A stretch of 37,022 bases of DNA from Bacteroidales bacterium (GTDB lineage Bacteria > Bacteroidota > Bacteroidia > Bacteroidales > UBA12077), in assembly GCA_030611105.1 (NCBI GenBank), contig JAUWQL010000023.1:1-37022 (forward strand). Direction: 5' to 3'. How positions within the stretch are numbered: position 1 is the first letter of the stretch; each line of letters opens with the position of its first letter. The position numbers were made by a program, and so were the translations under genes. The notes under the pieces were generated by a model. That model had not been told where the DNA came from. It saw only the letters and a list, made by a program, of their open reading frames with translations, and made no database searches. Shown in pieces: positions 7,624-14,475 of this stretch.

Positions 7624-7949
7624 TGAAACTGTATTAACATTGCTAACAAAACGAAATGCCAAGGTAAAAGCAACAATTTATTCTGCTTCGGTTTCAAAAC
7701 AACTCAAATTGGATTTGGAAAAACACAATGCTCAATACGAAGCCATTGAATTAAAAACATTTACTAAATCACACGACCGTTTCCTAATCATTGATGACAG
7801 CACTGTTTACCACATTGGGGCTTCACTAAAAGACCTCGGGAAAAAATGGTTTGCTTTTTCTAAGATTAATATTGATGCTGTTGAAATGATTAAAAGATTG
7901 AAAATTTTATAATTGTTTCGATGGCTTTAAGATCCGGTTAATATGGATA

Positions 7950-8063
7950 TTAATGAATAAACTCGAAATGTTTAAAATTTGCCAAACAGATGAATTAACA
8001 AATTCAAATTGGCTGGAAGAAAGACTTGTAAATATTCCGAGTAGTGTAATACAAATGGTTTAA
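7950..8063 (+). pseudogene. Displaced 3' end of the LegC-type gene (copy C)
   Basis: Starting at the same TTAATGAATAAA as copy B, this encodes MNKLEMFKICQTDELTNSNW...NIPSSVIQMV and stops at 8061-8063, three residues beyond the other tails. No legC homology precedes it. It follows the orphan half of the ORF6N gene by 37 bp. It is intact in frame but only 36 codons long. Confidence 0.87.
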
Positions 8064-8082
8064 AAATAAATGGTATTAAACC

Positions 8083-8172
8083 CCAGGGCAAGCCCTGGAC
8101 CCTCTCTTCCGGGGCAAGCCCCGGGGAATTAGACCATACCTTCTCGTCCGCCGGAGCGGAACGCGAAGGAGG
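8083..8172. repeat. Cluster of three GC-rich hairpins
   Basis: Two perfect 7-bp stems with the same AA loop lie side by side: CCAGGGC-AA-GCCCTGG (8083-8098) and CCGGGGC-AA-GCCCCGG (8109-8124). A third imperfect palindrome runs from CCTTCTCGTCCGC to GCGGAACGCGAAGG (8141-8169). They stand out strongly from the AT-rich surroundings. They might act as terminators but lack U-tracts, so I class them as dispersed repeats. Confidence 0.75.
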
Positions 8173-8239
8173 ATTAAAAAACCAGCTTTAAAAACAAGTT
8201 ACCTGCAAGATGAAAAGAGCATTCCAATAAAAAGATAGC

Positions 8240-8270
8240 TTGTCCCATATTTTTACTATTTTTGGGACAA
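8240..8270. promoter_or_regulatory. Inverted repeat upstream of the DUF6088-like remnant (operator candidate)
   Basis: TTGTCCCA (8240-8247) and TGGGACAA (8263-8270) form a perfect 8-bp inverted repeat around a 15-bp AT-rich spacer, ending 10 bp before ATG 8281. The spacing is typical of a repressor site overlapping a promoter. Autoregulation by the adjacent antitoxin-like gene is my inference; a hairpin role is the alternative. Confidence 0.5.
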
Positions 8271-8280
8271 ATAATAGTAA

Positions 8281-8389
8281 ATGTCAGTATTAAAAAAAAT
8301 AGAACAAATTTTAGAAAAGAAAAAAACGGGAGAAATTCTGTTCATCTTGGATTTTCTTGAAATCAGCGATTACGATACCGTTAGAAAAT
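8281..8389 (+). pseudogene. 5' remnant of a DUF6088/AbiEi-like gene
   Basis: About 36 residues, MSVLKKIEQILEKKKTGEIL followed by FILDFLEISDYDTVRKS, resemble the start of DUF6088/AbiEi-type antitoxin-like proteins (k..G.iff..DFl..gs.davrkaL). The similarity stops at about 8389, where the reading frame of an AlbA_2-family C-terminal half takes over in another frame. The join falls in GAAAATCCC, which fits both genes, so it looks like a deletion at microhomology. The family call is tentative because the piece is short. Confidence 0.45.
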
Positions 8390-8769
8390 CCCGGAGGTTT
8401 GCCAAAAGGACTCTCTTCGGCTACATTTGGGAAAAAAGCAGTAAGGCGCAACCCTATTATCACAAATTTATTGCAAAGGTGCAAGTTTGTTGAAAATATG
8501 GGCACGGGGATTCATAAAATGAAGCAACTTTGTTTTGAAAATATTATTCCTGAACCGGAATTCATATTTAACGACTTTTTCACTGTTATATTTAAACGAC
8601 ATACATTAAATGAAGGCCAGCACTTGGTCTTTAGCTATATAAAACACAACCAGGGCGTTATGGCTAAAACCATTTTGGAAAAATTAAATGTGCCCTTTGG
8701 AACAGTTGACAGGCATATCCGGGTTTTATTGAAAATGAGCGAATAGAACGAAAAGGAAGTAAAAAATAA
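8384..8769 (+). pseudogene. 3' half of an AlbA_2/HATPase regulator, truncated and frameshifted
   Basis: From 8384 one frame reads ENPGGLPKGLSS, NPIITNLLQRCKFVENMGTG and then a winged helix (AKTILEKLNVPFGTVDRHIR), the HATPase-to-wHTH half of the AlbA_2 family. The N-terminal half is gone. Near 8730 the frame breaks: the expected end NERIERKGSKK continues in another frame to TAA 8767-8769, as if one base had been lost. It is a different family member from the intact genes at 4845 and 8831. Confidence 0.8.
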
Positions 8770-8830
8770 TTAATAATTACCATCCTGTCCAGATAATAAT
8801 TATCGAAAGTCGAAGGATGTATAAATAGAA

Positions 8831-10213
8831 ATGACAAACAACGAAATAAAATATATTATTGATAAAGGCGAAGGTTTAACTGTTGAATTTAAAAAAGCAG
8901 AAAATCAATTGCCTAAAAATTTGTTTGAAACAGTTTGTGCTTTTCTAAATCACAAAGGAGGAACTATATTATTAGGCATTACTGATAATAAAAATGTTAT
9001 AGGTATTCATAAAAGTATAGCCTTACAATTATGTAAAGAATTTACCAACCTAAGCAATAATAAACAAAAGCTTGATCCACCGTTTTTATTACAGGCAAAA
9101 ACAGTTGAATATAACAATAAAAACCTTATTTATATTTTTGTGCCTGTAAGCTCTCAAGTACATAAAACAGCAGGAAAAATATATGACAGGAGTAATGATG
9201 GTGATTTTCTCCTTTCTACAAATGAACAAATTAGTCGCTTATATATCCATAAAAGCACATATTATTCTGAAAATACTATTTATCCTTATCTAAAAGAAGA
9301 ACATTTCGTAGACGGATTACTTGAAAAAGCAATGCAAAGAATAAAGAATGTACGTCCGGCGCATCCATGGCTAACACTAAATAAAACAGATTTTTTTAAA
9401 ACAGCCGGTTTATACCGAACAGACATTAAAACAGGTGAAGAAGGATTTACACAAGCTGCACTTTTACTTTTTGGCAAAGAAGAAATTATACAAAGTGCTA
9501 TTCCTCATTATAAGATTGATGCTATTTTAAGACGTAAAGATGTAGACAGATATGATGATAGGGAAAATATTCGTTGCAATCTTATTGATGCCTATGAAAA
9601 ACTGATGAATTTTGTAGCCAAGCATTTGCCTGATAAATTTTTTATGCAAGGCGATCAGAGAATATCTTTACGCGAAAAAATTTTTAGAGAAATAATAGCA
9701 AATTTCTTAATGCATAGAGAATTTACCAATGCCTTTCCTGCTACTTTTATCATCTACGAAAATAAGGTCGTAGTTAAAAATGCCAATCGTCCTCAAAAAC
9801 ACGGAATATTATTACCCGGGCAATTTGAACCTTTTTCTAAGAATCCTACTATTGCCAAATTTTTTGTGCAAATGGCTTTTGCCGAAGACCTTGGTACTGG
9901 TATCAATAATGTATATCGATTTTTGCAGTCTTATTCAGGAACGAAACCTATATTTAAGGAAAATGATATTTTTGAATCAATCATTCCATTAACAGAAAAT
10001 GTCCCTGAAAATGTCCCTGAAAATGTCCCTGAAAGTAGATTGAAAAAAATTATTGAAATCATAAAACAAAATAATAAAACAACAATTAAAAATCTTTCCG
10101 AATATTTTAATGTTGATATAAAAACCATAAAACGAGATTTGGAAAAACTAAAAACACAAGACAAAATAAAACGAATTGGGCCTGATAAAGGTGGGAGCTG
10201 GGAAGTATTATAA
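8831..10213 (+). CDS. AlbA_2/Schlafen-type ATP-binding transcriptional regulator
   Basis: The 460-residue protein has an AlbA_2 domain (LTVEFKKAENQ, FLNHKGGTILLGITDN), a HATPase_c_4-like middle (REIIANFLMHREF, EDLGTGINNVYRF) and a C-terminal winged helix (TIKNLSEYFNVDIKTIKRDL). The two last domains are joined by VPEN repeated three times (9995-10030). It shares architecture and its final motif (IKRIG...GG/RG.WEVL) with the protein at 4845 but is clearly diverged. Role is unknown; predicted DNA-binding accessory regulator. It sits between two broken members of the same family and before copy D of the legC tail, so it belongs to the accessory island and not to polysaccharide synthesis. Confidence 0.85.
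   Translation: MTNNEIKYIIDKGEGLTVEFKKAENQLPKNLFETVCAFLNHKGGTILLGITDNKNVIGIHKSIALQLCKEFTNLSNNKQKLDPPFLLQAKTVEYNNKNLIYIFVPVSSQVHKTAGKIYDRSNDGDFLLSTNEQISRLYIHKSTYYSENTIYPYLKEEHFVDGLLEKAMQRIKNVRPAHPWLTLNKTDFFKTAGLYRTDIKTGEEGFTQAALLLFGKEEIIQSAIPHYKIDAILRRKDVDRYDDRENIRCNLIDAYEKLMNFVAKHLPDKFFMQGDQRISLREKIFREIIANFLMHREFTNAFPATFIIYENKVVVKNANRPQKHGILLPGQFEPFSKNPTIAKFFVQMAFAEDLGTGINNVYRFLQSYSGTKPIFKENDIFESIIPLTENVPENVPENVPESRLKKIIEIIKQNNKTTIKNLSEYFNVDIKTIKRDLEKLKTQDKIKRIGPDKGGSWEVL
9995..10030 (+). repeat. 12-bp coding repeat, three units (VPEN linker)
   Basis: GAAAATGTCCCT is repeated three times in tandem at the same domain boundary as the VGDN repeat of the paralogue at 4845. The DNA sequences differ, so the two arrays arose separately or diverged completely while keeping a 12-bp period. 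Confidence 0.9.
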
Positions 10214-10223
10214 ATACTATCCT

Positions 10224-10290
10224 CTCCTGCCAATCGGTTTATCCGCCCTAAAAGGACAGGCAGGAGTGATTAGTGATTAGTGAATAGTAA
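10224..10290. repeat. Hairpin and short tandem repeat after the regulator
   Basis: CTCCTGCC (10224-10231) pairs with GGCAGGAG (10259-10266). It is followed at once by a GTGATTA tandem repeat (10265-10285). Too far from a U-tract to be a textbook terminator. Confidence 0.6.
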
Positions 10291-10302
10291 AAATTTAAAA
10301 TA

Positions 10303-10401
10303 AATGAATCGGCTATTCAGAAACATATAGATAAACTAAAGCACCTTGGAATAATTGAAAGATTGGGATCAACAAGAGGCTCTTGGAAAATTATTCAATA
10401 A
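10303..10401 (+). pseudogene. 3'-terminal scrap of another AlbA_2-family gene
   Basis: The 32 codons read NESAIQKHIDKLKHLGIIER followed by LGSTRGSWKIIQ and a stop, the recognition helix and end of the winged helix that closes the AlbA_2 family proteins. Nothing upstream continues it. It is the fourth trace of this family in the island. Confidence 0.75.
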
Positions 10402-10429
10402 GTAGGGAGCTGTTTAATTTTCAATTTTA

Positions 10430-10666
10430 ATGAAAATCAACAAAAATGAAAACCTTAATTCCGTCCAGACCAAATCATCGAGTACCAAACGTGATGCTTT
10501 TTCACAATACGGCAATGAAAACAACATTATGACCCGCCCTGCATGGACTTTAATAAATAAACTTGAAATGTTTAAGAATTGCCAAACCGGTGACTTAACA
10601 AATGCCGAATGGCTGGCTGACAGACTTGTTAATATACCAGGTAGTGTAAATTTATCTCAACCTTAA
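10430..10666 (+). pseudogene. Displaced 3' end of the LegC-type gene (copy D, longest)
   Basis: This 78-codon frame carries legC homology from about 10487: KRDAFSQYGNENNIMTRPAW, then TLINKLEMFKNCQTGDLTNAEW...LVNIPGSV. That is about 27 residues more than copies B and C, which start at TTAATGAATAAA (here TTAATAAATAAA, 10550). Because it stands next to rfbF it may be the ancestral end of legC, left behind when the island built up. The first ~19 residues have no legC similarity. Not expected to be functional. Confidence 0.87.
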
Positions 10667-10721
10667 CCTTAAACCACATATCATAAACCATATACCTTAA
10701 ACCACATATCATAAACCATTT
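10666..10721. repeat. Two-unit 28-bp tandem repeat (ACCTTAAACCACATATCATA type)
   Basis: The unit ACCTTAAACCACATATCATA plus AACCATAT occurs twice (10666-10693 and 10694-10721), the second copy nearly perfect. It is a variant of the ACCGTAAACC/ACCATAT repeat in the first 1.9 kb. The last 35 bp before rfbF show nothing clear. Confidence 0.8.
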
Positions 10722-10756
10722 TACCACTAAGACACAATGATAAAAACTAAAAATAT

Positions 10757-11527
10757 ATGAAAGTAATAATACTTGCAGGAGGATATGGTTCCAGACTGGG
10801 GCATGTTTCTGAATTAATCCCCAAACCTATGGTAGAAATAGGAGGAAGGCCTATTATCTGGCATATTATGAAAATTTATGCTCACTACGGATACAACGAA
10901 TTTGTTATTGCGCTAGGTTATAAAGGGAACATTATTAAAGATTATTTCTATAAATTACAAAGCTATAATAGTGATTTTACGGTTGATACTGCTACAGGTG
11001 AAATAATATATCATAATGGTTCTCCAGATCAATGGAAAGTAACCTTAGTGGATACCGGAGTTGATACCTTTAAAGGAGGCCGAATAAAAAGATTAGAAAA
11101 ATATTTGGATGATATTAACATGCTTACTTACGGTGACGGAGTCTCAAATATTGATATTAATGAATTAGTTGCATACCATAAAAAGCATGGTAAGATGGTA
11201 ACAATTACCGGAGTAAAACCACCTTCAATGTTTGGTGAAGTAATAGAAAAAGACGGATTGGTTCTTTCTTTTGAAGAAAAACCACAAACCAGTAAAGGTC
11301 TCATTAACGGTGGTTATATGGTATTTAACAAACAAATGTTAAATTATCTGACTCCTGACACTAAATGCGACTTTGAATTTGGCCCTTTGGAGAAATTAGC
11401 AACCGAAGGGGAGGTTATGACTTATAAACATGAAGGTTTTTGGGAATGTTCCGATACTGTCAGAGACGTAAACCATTTGAATAAGCTTTGGGAAACAGGA
11501 AAAGCTCAATGGAAGATATGGAAATAG
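10757..11527 (+). CDS. rfbF: Glucose-1-phosphate cytidylyltransferase
   Basis: The enzyme makes CDP-glucose from CTP and glucose 1-phosphate in the cytosol. The nucleotidyltransferase signature LAGGYGSRLG (residues 6-15) and PKPMVEIGG (22-30, with catalytic K23) are clear, and the length of 256 is normal for RfbF/DdhA. LTYGDGVSNID carries the metal-binding Asp. It begins a tight unit: rfbG overlaps its end. Together they supply CDP-4-keto-6-deoxyglucose. The gene follows copy D of the legC tail and a tandem repeat, so its promoter probably lies in the 90 bp before it. Confidence 0.95.
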   Translation: MKVIILAGGYGSRLGHVSELIPKPMVEIGGRPIIWHIMKIYAHYGYNEFVIALGYKGNIIKDYFYKLQSYNSDFTVDTATGEIIYHNGSPDQWKVTLVDTGVDTFKGGRIKRLEKYLDDINMLTYGDGVSNIDINELVAYHKKHGKMVTITGVKPPSMFGEVIEKDGLVLSFEEKPQTSKGLINGGYMVFNKQMLNYLTPDTKCDFEFGPLEKLATEGEVMTYKHEGFWECSDTVRDVNHLNKLWETGKAQWKIWK

Positions 11528-12615
11528 ATACTTTATTTGAAAAATACCGAGGCAAGAAGGTATTAATTACCGGACACACAGGCTTTAAAGGTTCATGGCT
11601 CAGCGTTTGGTTGAATAAACTAGGCGCTAACATTGTTGGAATAGCTCTTGAACCAAAAACACAATTTGATAATTTTATATTATCCAATGTTTCATCTTTT
11701 GTAAAAGATATCAGGTTAGATATTAGAGATAAAAAATCTGTTATTGATCTATTTAAGGAAGAACAGCCCGAAATAATTTTTCATTTGGCTGCACAACCAC
11801 TTGTATTAGAAAGCTATCAGAACCCTTTGGAAACATTTGAAACGAACACTCTTGGTACTGCTAATATTTTGGAAGCAATTCGTCAAACTGATTCCGTTAA
11901 AACGGCGATTTTTATAACTACAGATAAAGTATATGAAAACAAGGAGTGGCTTTGGCCGTATCGTGAAGATGAAAAGCTAGGAGGCTATGACCCTTACAGT
12001 GCAAGTAAAGGGGCTTCTGAATTAATAATTTTTTCTTATAGAAATTCATTTTTTAATCCCAAAGATTATTCCAAACACGGAAAATCCATTGCATCAGTAA
12101 GAGCTGGGAATGTAATTGGTGGTGGTGATTGGGCAAAAAACAGGATTGTACCGGATTGTTTCAGGGCGCTTGAAAAAAACCTGTCAATAGAAGTGAGAAA
12201 CCCCAAATCAGTGCGTCCCTGGCAACATGTACTGGAACCTTTGGGAGGATATCTGTTATTGGGTGCAAAAATGATGTTTGAACCAGATAAATTTGCCGAA
12301 GCATGGAATTTTGGCCCCAAAGATGAAAATATTATTACTGTTGGCAGCTTAACAAATATGATTATTAAGTCTTATGGAAAAGGAAGCTGGAAAGATTTAT
12401 CCAATCCTGAAGCAATACATGAGGCAAAACTTCTTGCTTTAGATATTAATAAAGCTAAATTTAAACTTAATTGGAAATCGGTTTTAAGTATTAATGAAAC
12501 TATTGAGTTTACATTGGATTGGTATAAAAATTATAAAACTGAAAATATACGTGAACTGTGTGAGCAGCAAATTACACAATACACAAGCCTATGGAAATTA
12601 AGGAACGAAAATTAA
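11509..12615 (+). CDS. rfbG: CDP-glucose 4,6-dehydratase
   Basis: This extended SDR turns CDP-glucose into CDP-4-keto-6-deoxyglucose. It has the cofactor loop TGHTGFKG (residues 21-28), TTDKVYENKEW, and the catalytic pair Y163/K167 in YSASK. An in-frame GTG-like extension to 11488 is possible, but ATG 11509 or 11518 gives the usual short leader before GKKVLITGHTGFKG; I cannot decide between these two. It overlaps the end of rfbF by 19 bp, which points to translational coupling. The length of 368 is typical. No rfbH/ddhC 3-dehydratase follows, so the pathway diverges from the classic 3,6-dideoxyhexose route. Confidence 0.93.
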   Translation: MEDMEIDTLFEKYRGKKVLITGHTGFKGSWLSVWLNKLGANIVGIALEPKTQFDNFILSNVSSFVKDIRLDIRDKKSVIDLFKEEQPEIIFHLAAQPLVLESYQNPLETFETNTLGTANILEAIRQTDSVKTAIFITTDKVYENKEWLWPYREDEKLGGYDPYSASKGASELIIFSYRNSFFNPKDYSKHGKSIASVRAGNVIGGGDWAKNRIVPDCFRALEKNLSIEVRNPKSVRPWQHVLEPLGGYLLLGAKMMFEPDKFAEAWNFGPKDENIITVGSLTNMIIKSYGKGSWKDLSNPEAIHEAKLLALDINKAKFKLNWKSVLSINETIEFTLDWYKNYKTENIRELCEQQITQYTSLWKLRNEN

Positions 12616-13187
12616 AAGGAACTTTTGAAATTACTTTAAAACCTTATTTTGATAGCAGGGGTTTTTTCATGAGAACTTTTGATGAAACTATATTTAAAGA
12701 ACAAGGAATTGAAAGGAAATGGGTGCAAGAAAATCATTCCCGATCAGAAGAAAAAGGAATCATAAGAGGATTACATTTTCAATTACCCCCGTTTACAGAA
12801 ACCAAGTTGGTTCGTTGTGTGAAAGGGTTCATTCTGGATGTATTTGTTGATTTAAGAAAGAATTCCGATACTTTCGGACAGTGGGACAATATAGAGTTAT
12901 CCGAAGAAAATAAAAAAATGATTTTTATACCAAGAGGCTTTGCTCACGGATTTTGCACTTTAACAAAAGAAAGTGAAATTTTATATAAAGTTGATAATTT
13001 CTATAATGCAAAAGCTGAAGCAGGTATTATCTGGAACGATTCAAATTTGAATATTGAATGGCCAGTTAGGAATCCTATTCTTTCTGAAAAAGATCAGAAA
13101 AATTTAACTTTTAAGGAGTTTGTTGAGCAATACGGTGCAATTGAAACGTCATTCCGAGGAGGAACAACGAAGGAATCTGTTGAATAA
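12591..13187 (+). CDS. dTDP-4-dehydrorhamnose 3,5-epimerase family protein (RmlC-like)
   Basis: The cupin-fold epimerase has the catalytic His in RGLHFQ (H62), the Asp-bearing VDLRKNS strand, and FIPRGFAHGFCTL, all standard for RmlC relatives. Since rfbF and rfbG lie upstream and no rmlA, rmlB or rmlD is present, I infer a CDP-4-keto-6-deoxyhexose substrate instead of dTDP-linked. It overlaps rfbG by 25 bp. The 198-residue length is slightly long: the last 13 codons (from T186, TSFRGGTTKESVE) are read from the left arm of an inverted repeat (13147-13255), so the native stop was probably overwritten. The core domain should be unaffected. Confidence 0.88.
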   Translation: MEIKERKLKGTFEITLKPYFDSRGFFMRTFDETIFKEQGIERKWVQENHSRSEEKGIIRGLHFQLPPFTETKLVRCVKGFILDVFVDLRKNSDTFGQWDNIELSEENKKMIFIPRGFAHGFCTLTKESEILYKVDNFYNAKAEAGIIWNDSNLNIEWPVRNPILSEKDQKNLTFKEFVEQYGAIETSFRGGTTKESVE

Positions 13188-13255
13188 ACGGATGGGAATA
13201 ATTAATAAACATTGATAATATATATTATGAGATTACTTCGCTACGCTCGTAATGA
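13147..13255. repeat. Inverted-repeat element overlapping the end of the epimerase gene
   Basis: CGTCATTCCGAGGAGGAACA...GGAATCT (13147-13178) and AGATTACTTCGCTACGCTCG...AATGAC (13230-13255) are imperfect inverted repeats around a 51-bp AT-rich centre. The text is of the same type as the element at 3338-3464. Its left arm is translated as the epimerase C-terminus. Confidence 0.8.
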
Positions 13256-13272
13256 CACATAAAAAATAAAAA

Positions 13273-14475
13273 ATGAACATACGACTATTTAAACCATCAG
13301 TAGGAAAAGAAGAACTCGACAATATTAAAGAATCGTTCGAACGTTCATGGATTGGCCTTGGCCCTAACGTAAACGAATTTGAAAAAAAATGGGCCGAATA
13401 CATTGGCTGTAAAGAAGCCATTGGAGTAAACTCTGCAACAGCAGCATTACATATTGCATTAATGGTTTTTAAATTTCCCGAAGGGAAAAAAGTATTAGTA
13501 CCTTCCTTAACTTTTGCATCTACAGCAACAGCTATTTTATATAACAGACTAATACCCGTATTTGTAGATTCCGACCCAATCACTCTGGGAATGGACATGG
13601 AAGACATGAAACGCAAATATGATAAAGACGTAGTTGCCGTTATGCCTGTACATTATGCAGGACATCCTGTGCCAATGGATGAGCTAATGCCTTGGGCAAG
13701 AGAAAAAGGACTAAAAGTTATTGAAGATTGCGCACATACAGCAGGCGCTAAATATAAAGGTAAAACATTGGGAACATGGGGCGATATTGGATGTTTTTCT
13801 TTCGAAGAAAAGAAACTTATGACCACAGGCGATGGAGGAATGATTGTATCCAATGACCCCGAATTATTAAAAGATGTAAAAGCATATCGTTGGGTAGGAA
13901 TTGATAAAGACAATTGGAAAACAGCACAAGCCTATACCGATGCCAATAAAGATGCCATGCACTGGTTTTACGAAATTAATCTATTGGGTTATAAATATAA
14001 TATGAATGATTTGGCTGCCGCAATTGGATTGGCACAACTCCCAAAACTCCCCAAAATGAATGCTCGCAGGTCTGAAATTATACGAATGTATTTAGATGGA
14101 ATCAAAGACATTAAAGGAATAGAGCCTTTACTTCCTTTTGAACCAGAAAACTATGTTTACCAAATGTTTGGCATCAGGTCTGAAAAGCGTGATGAGTTAA
14201 TGATTTATTTAAAATCTAAAGGTATTGCAACGGGTTGCCATTATACTCCATTAAGTTTACAAGCATTATTTAAACCTTATGCAAAGGATTGTAATTTTAT
14301 AGAACGGGAAGCCGATAAATTTATTACCCTACCCCTACATGCTGATTTAACCGATGACGAAGTGAATTATATTATTGAAAATCTATACCATTTTAAAAAG
14401 AAATATTCTAAAAGAAATGTTTTTATTAAAAAATATAAAAAAACTATTAAACGGAATAGGGTATACTTTCTATAA
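13273..14475 (+). CDS. DegT/DnrJ/EryC1 sugar aminotransferase
   Basis: A PLP-dependent aminotransferase with GVNSATAALHIAL, VMPVHYAGHP, EDCAHTAGA and the PLP lysine K181 in SFEEKKLMTTGDGG. A lysine here argues against the dehydratase RfbH/DdhC, which has His instead. Its position after rfbF, rfbG and the epimerase suggests it aminates the CDP-4-keto-6-deoxy sugar, but other nucleotide sugars are possible. Homology seems to end near IIENLYHFKKKYSK (about 14405); the last ~20 residues, very basic, overlap the next gene and may be read-through after loss of a stop. Length 400 against a usual 370-390. Confidence 0.87.
   Translation: MNIRLFKPSVGKEELDNIKESFERSWIGLGPNVNEFEKKWAEYIGCKEAIGVNSATAALHIALMVFKFPEGKKVLVPSLTFASTATAILYNRLIPVFVDSDPITLGMDMEDMKRKYDKDVVAVMPVHYAGHPVPMDELMPWAREKGLKVIEDCAHTAGAKYKGKTLGTWGDIGCFSFEEKKLMTTGDGGMIVSNDPELLKDVKAYRWVGIDKDNWKTAQAYTDANKDAMHWFYEINLLGYKYNMNDLAAAIGLAQLPKLPKMNARRSEIIRMYLDGIKDIKGIEPLLPFEPENYVYQMFGIRSEKRDELMIYLKSKGIATGCHYTPLSLQALFKPYAKDCNFIEREADKFITLPLHADLTDDEVNYIIENLYHFKKKYSKRNVFIKKYKKTIKRNRVYFL

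Larger units (their letters stand above)
6736..7912 (+). pseudogene. ORF6N-domain gene interrupted by a GIY-YIG element
   Basis: The first part (6736-7326, 196 residues) starts with an ORF6N/KilA-N-type DNA-binding domain (VMLDRDLAKLYQVETK, NIDRFPDDFMF, APYAFTEQGVSMLAS), followed by a coiled coil (residues ~130-160) and ends in SSIVLIDNYI. The continuation is found at about 7624-7912: ETVLTLLTKRN...KATIYSASVSKQ...HDRFLIIDD...YHIGASLKDLGKKWFAF, the usual C-terminal half of these proteins with a phospholipase-D-like fold. Excising about 310 bp (7310-7623) would rejoin them. The split therefore is not a sequencing frameshift but an insertion carrying the endonuclease gene at 7333. An ATG at 7640 could start the orphan second half. 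Confidence 0.85.

Noticed and set aside
7640-7912. Separate 90-codon PLD-like gene
   Set aside because: The sequence is the continuation of the split ORF6N gene, with reading resuming at ETVLTLL before the ATG, so I describe it as part of that gene.
8083-8124. Rho-independent terminators after legC tail C
   Set aside because: Stems are strong but have 2-nt loops and no U-tract, and they match the GC-palindrome repeats scattered in the region.
4845-10213. AlbA_2 regulators as Schlafen-type antiphage defence genes
   Set aside because: Some relatives occur near defence genes, but here there is no partner system, only remnants, so I did not claim a defence role.
13233-13616. Minus-strand open frame of 127 codons
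   Set aside because: It is antisense to the conserved start of the aminotransferase at 13273 and partly to the inverted repeat; no family resemblance.
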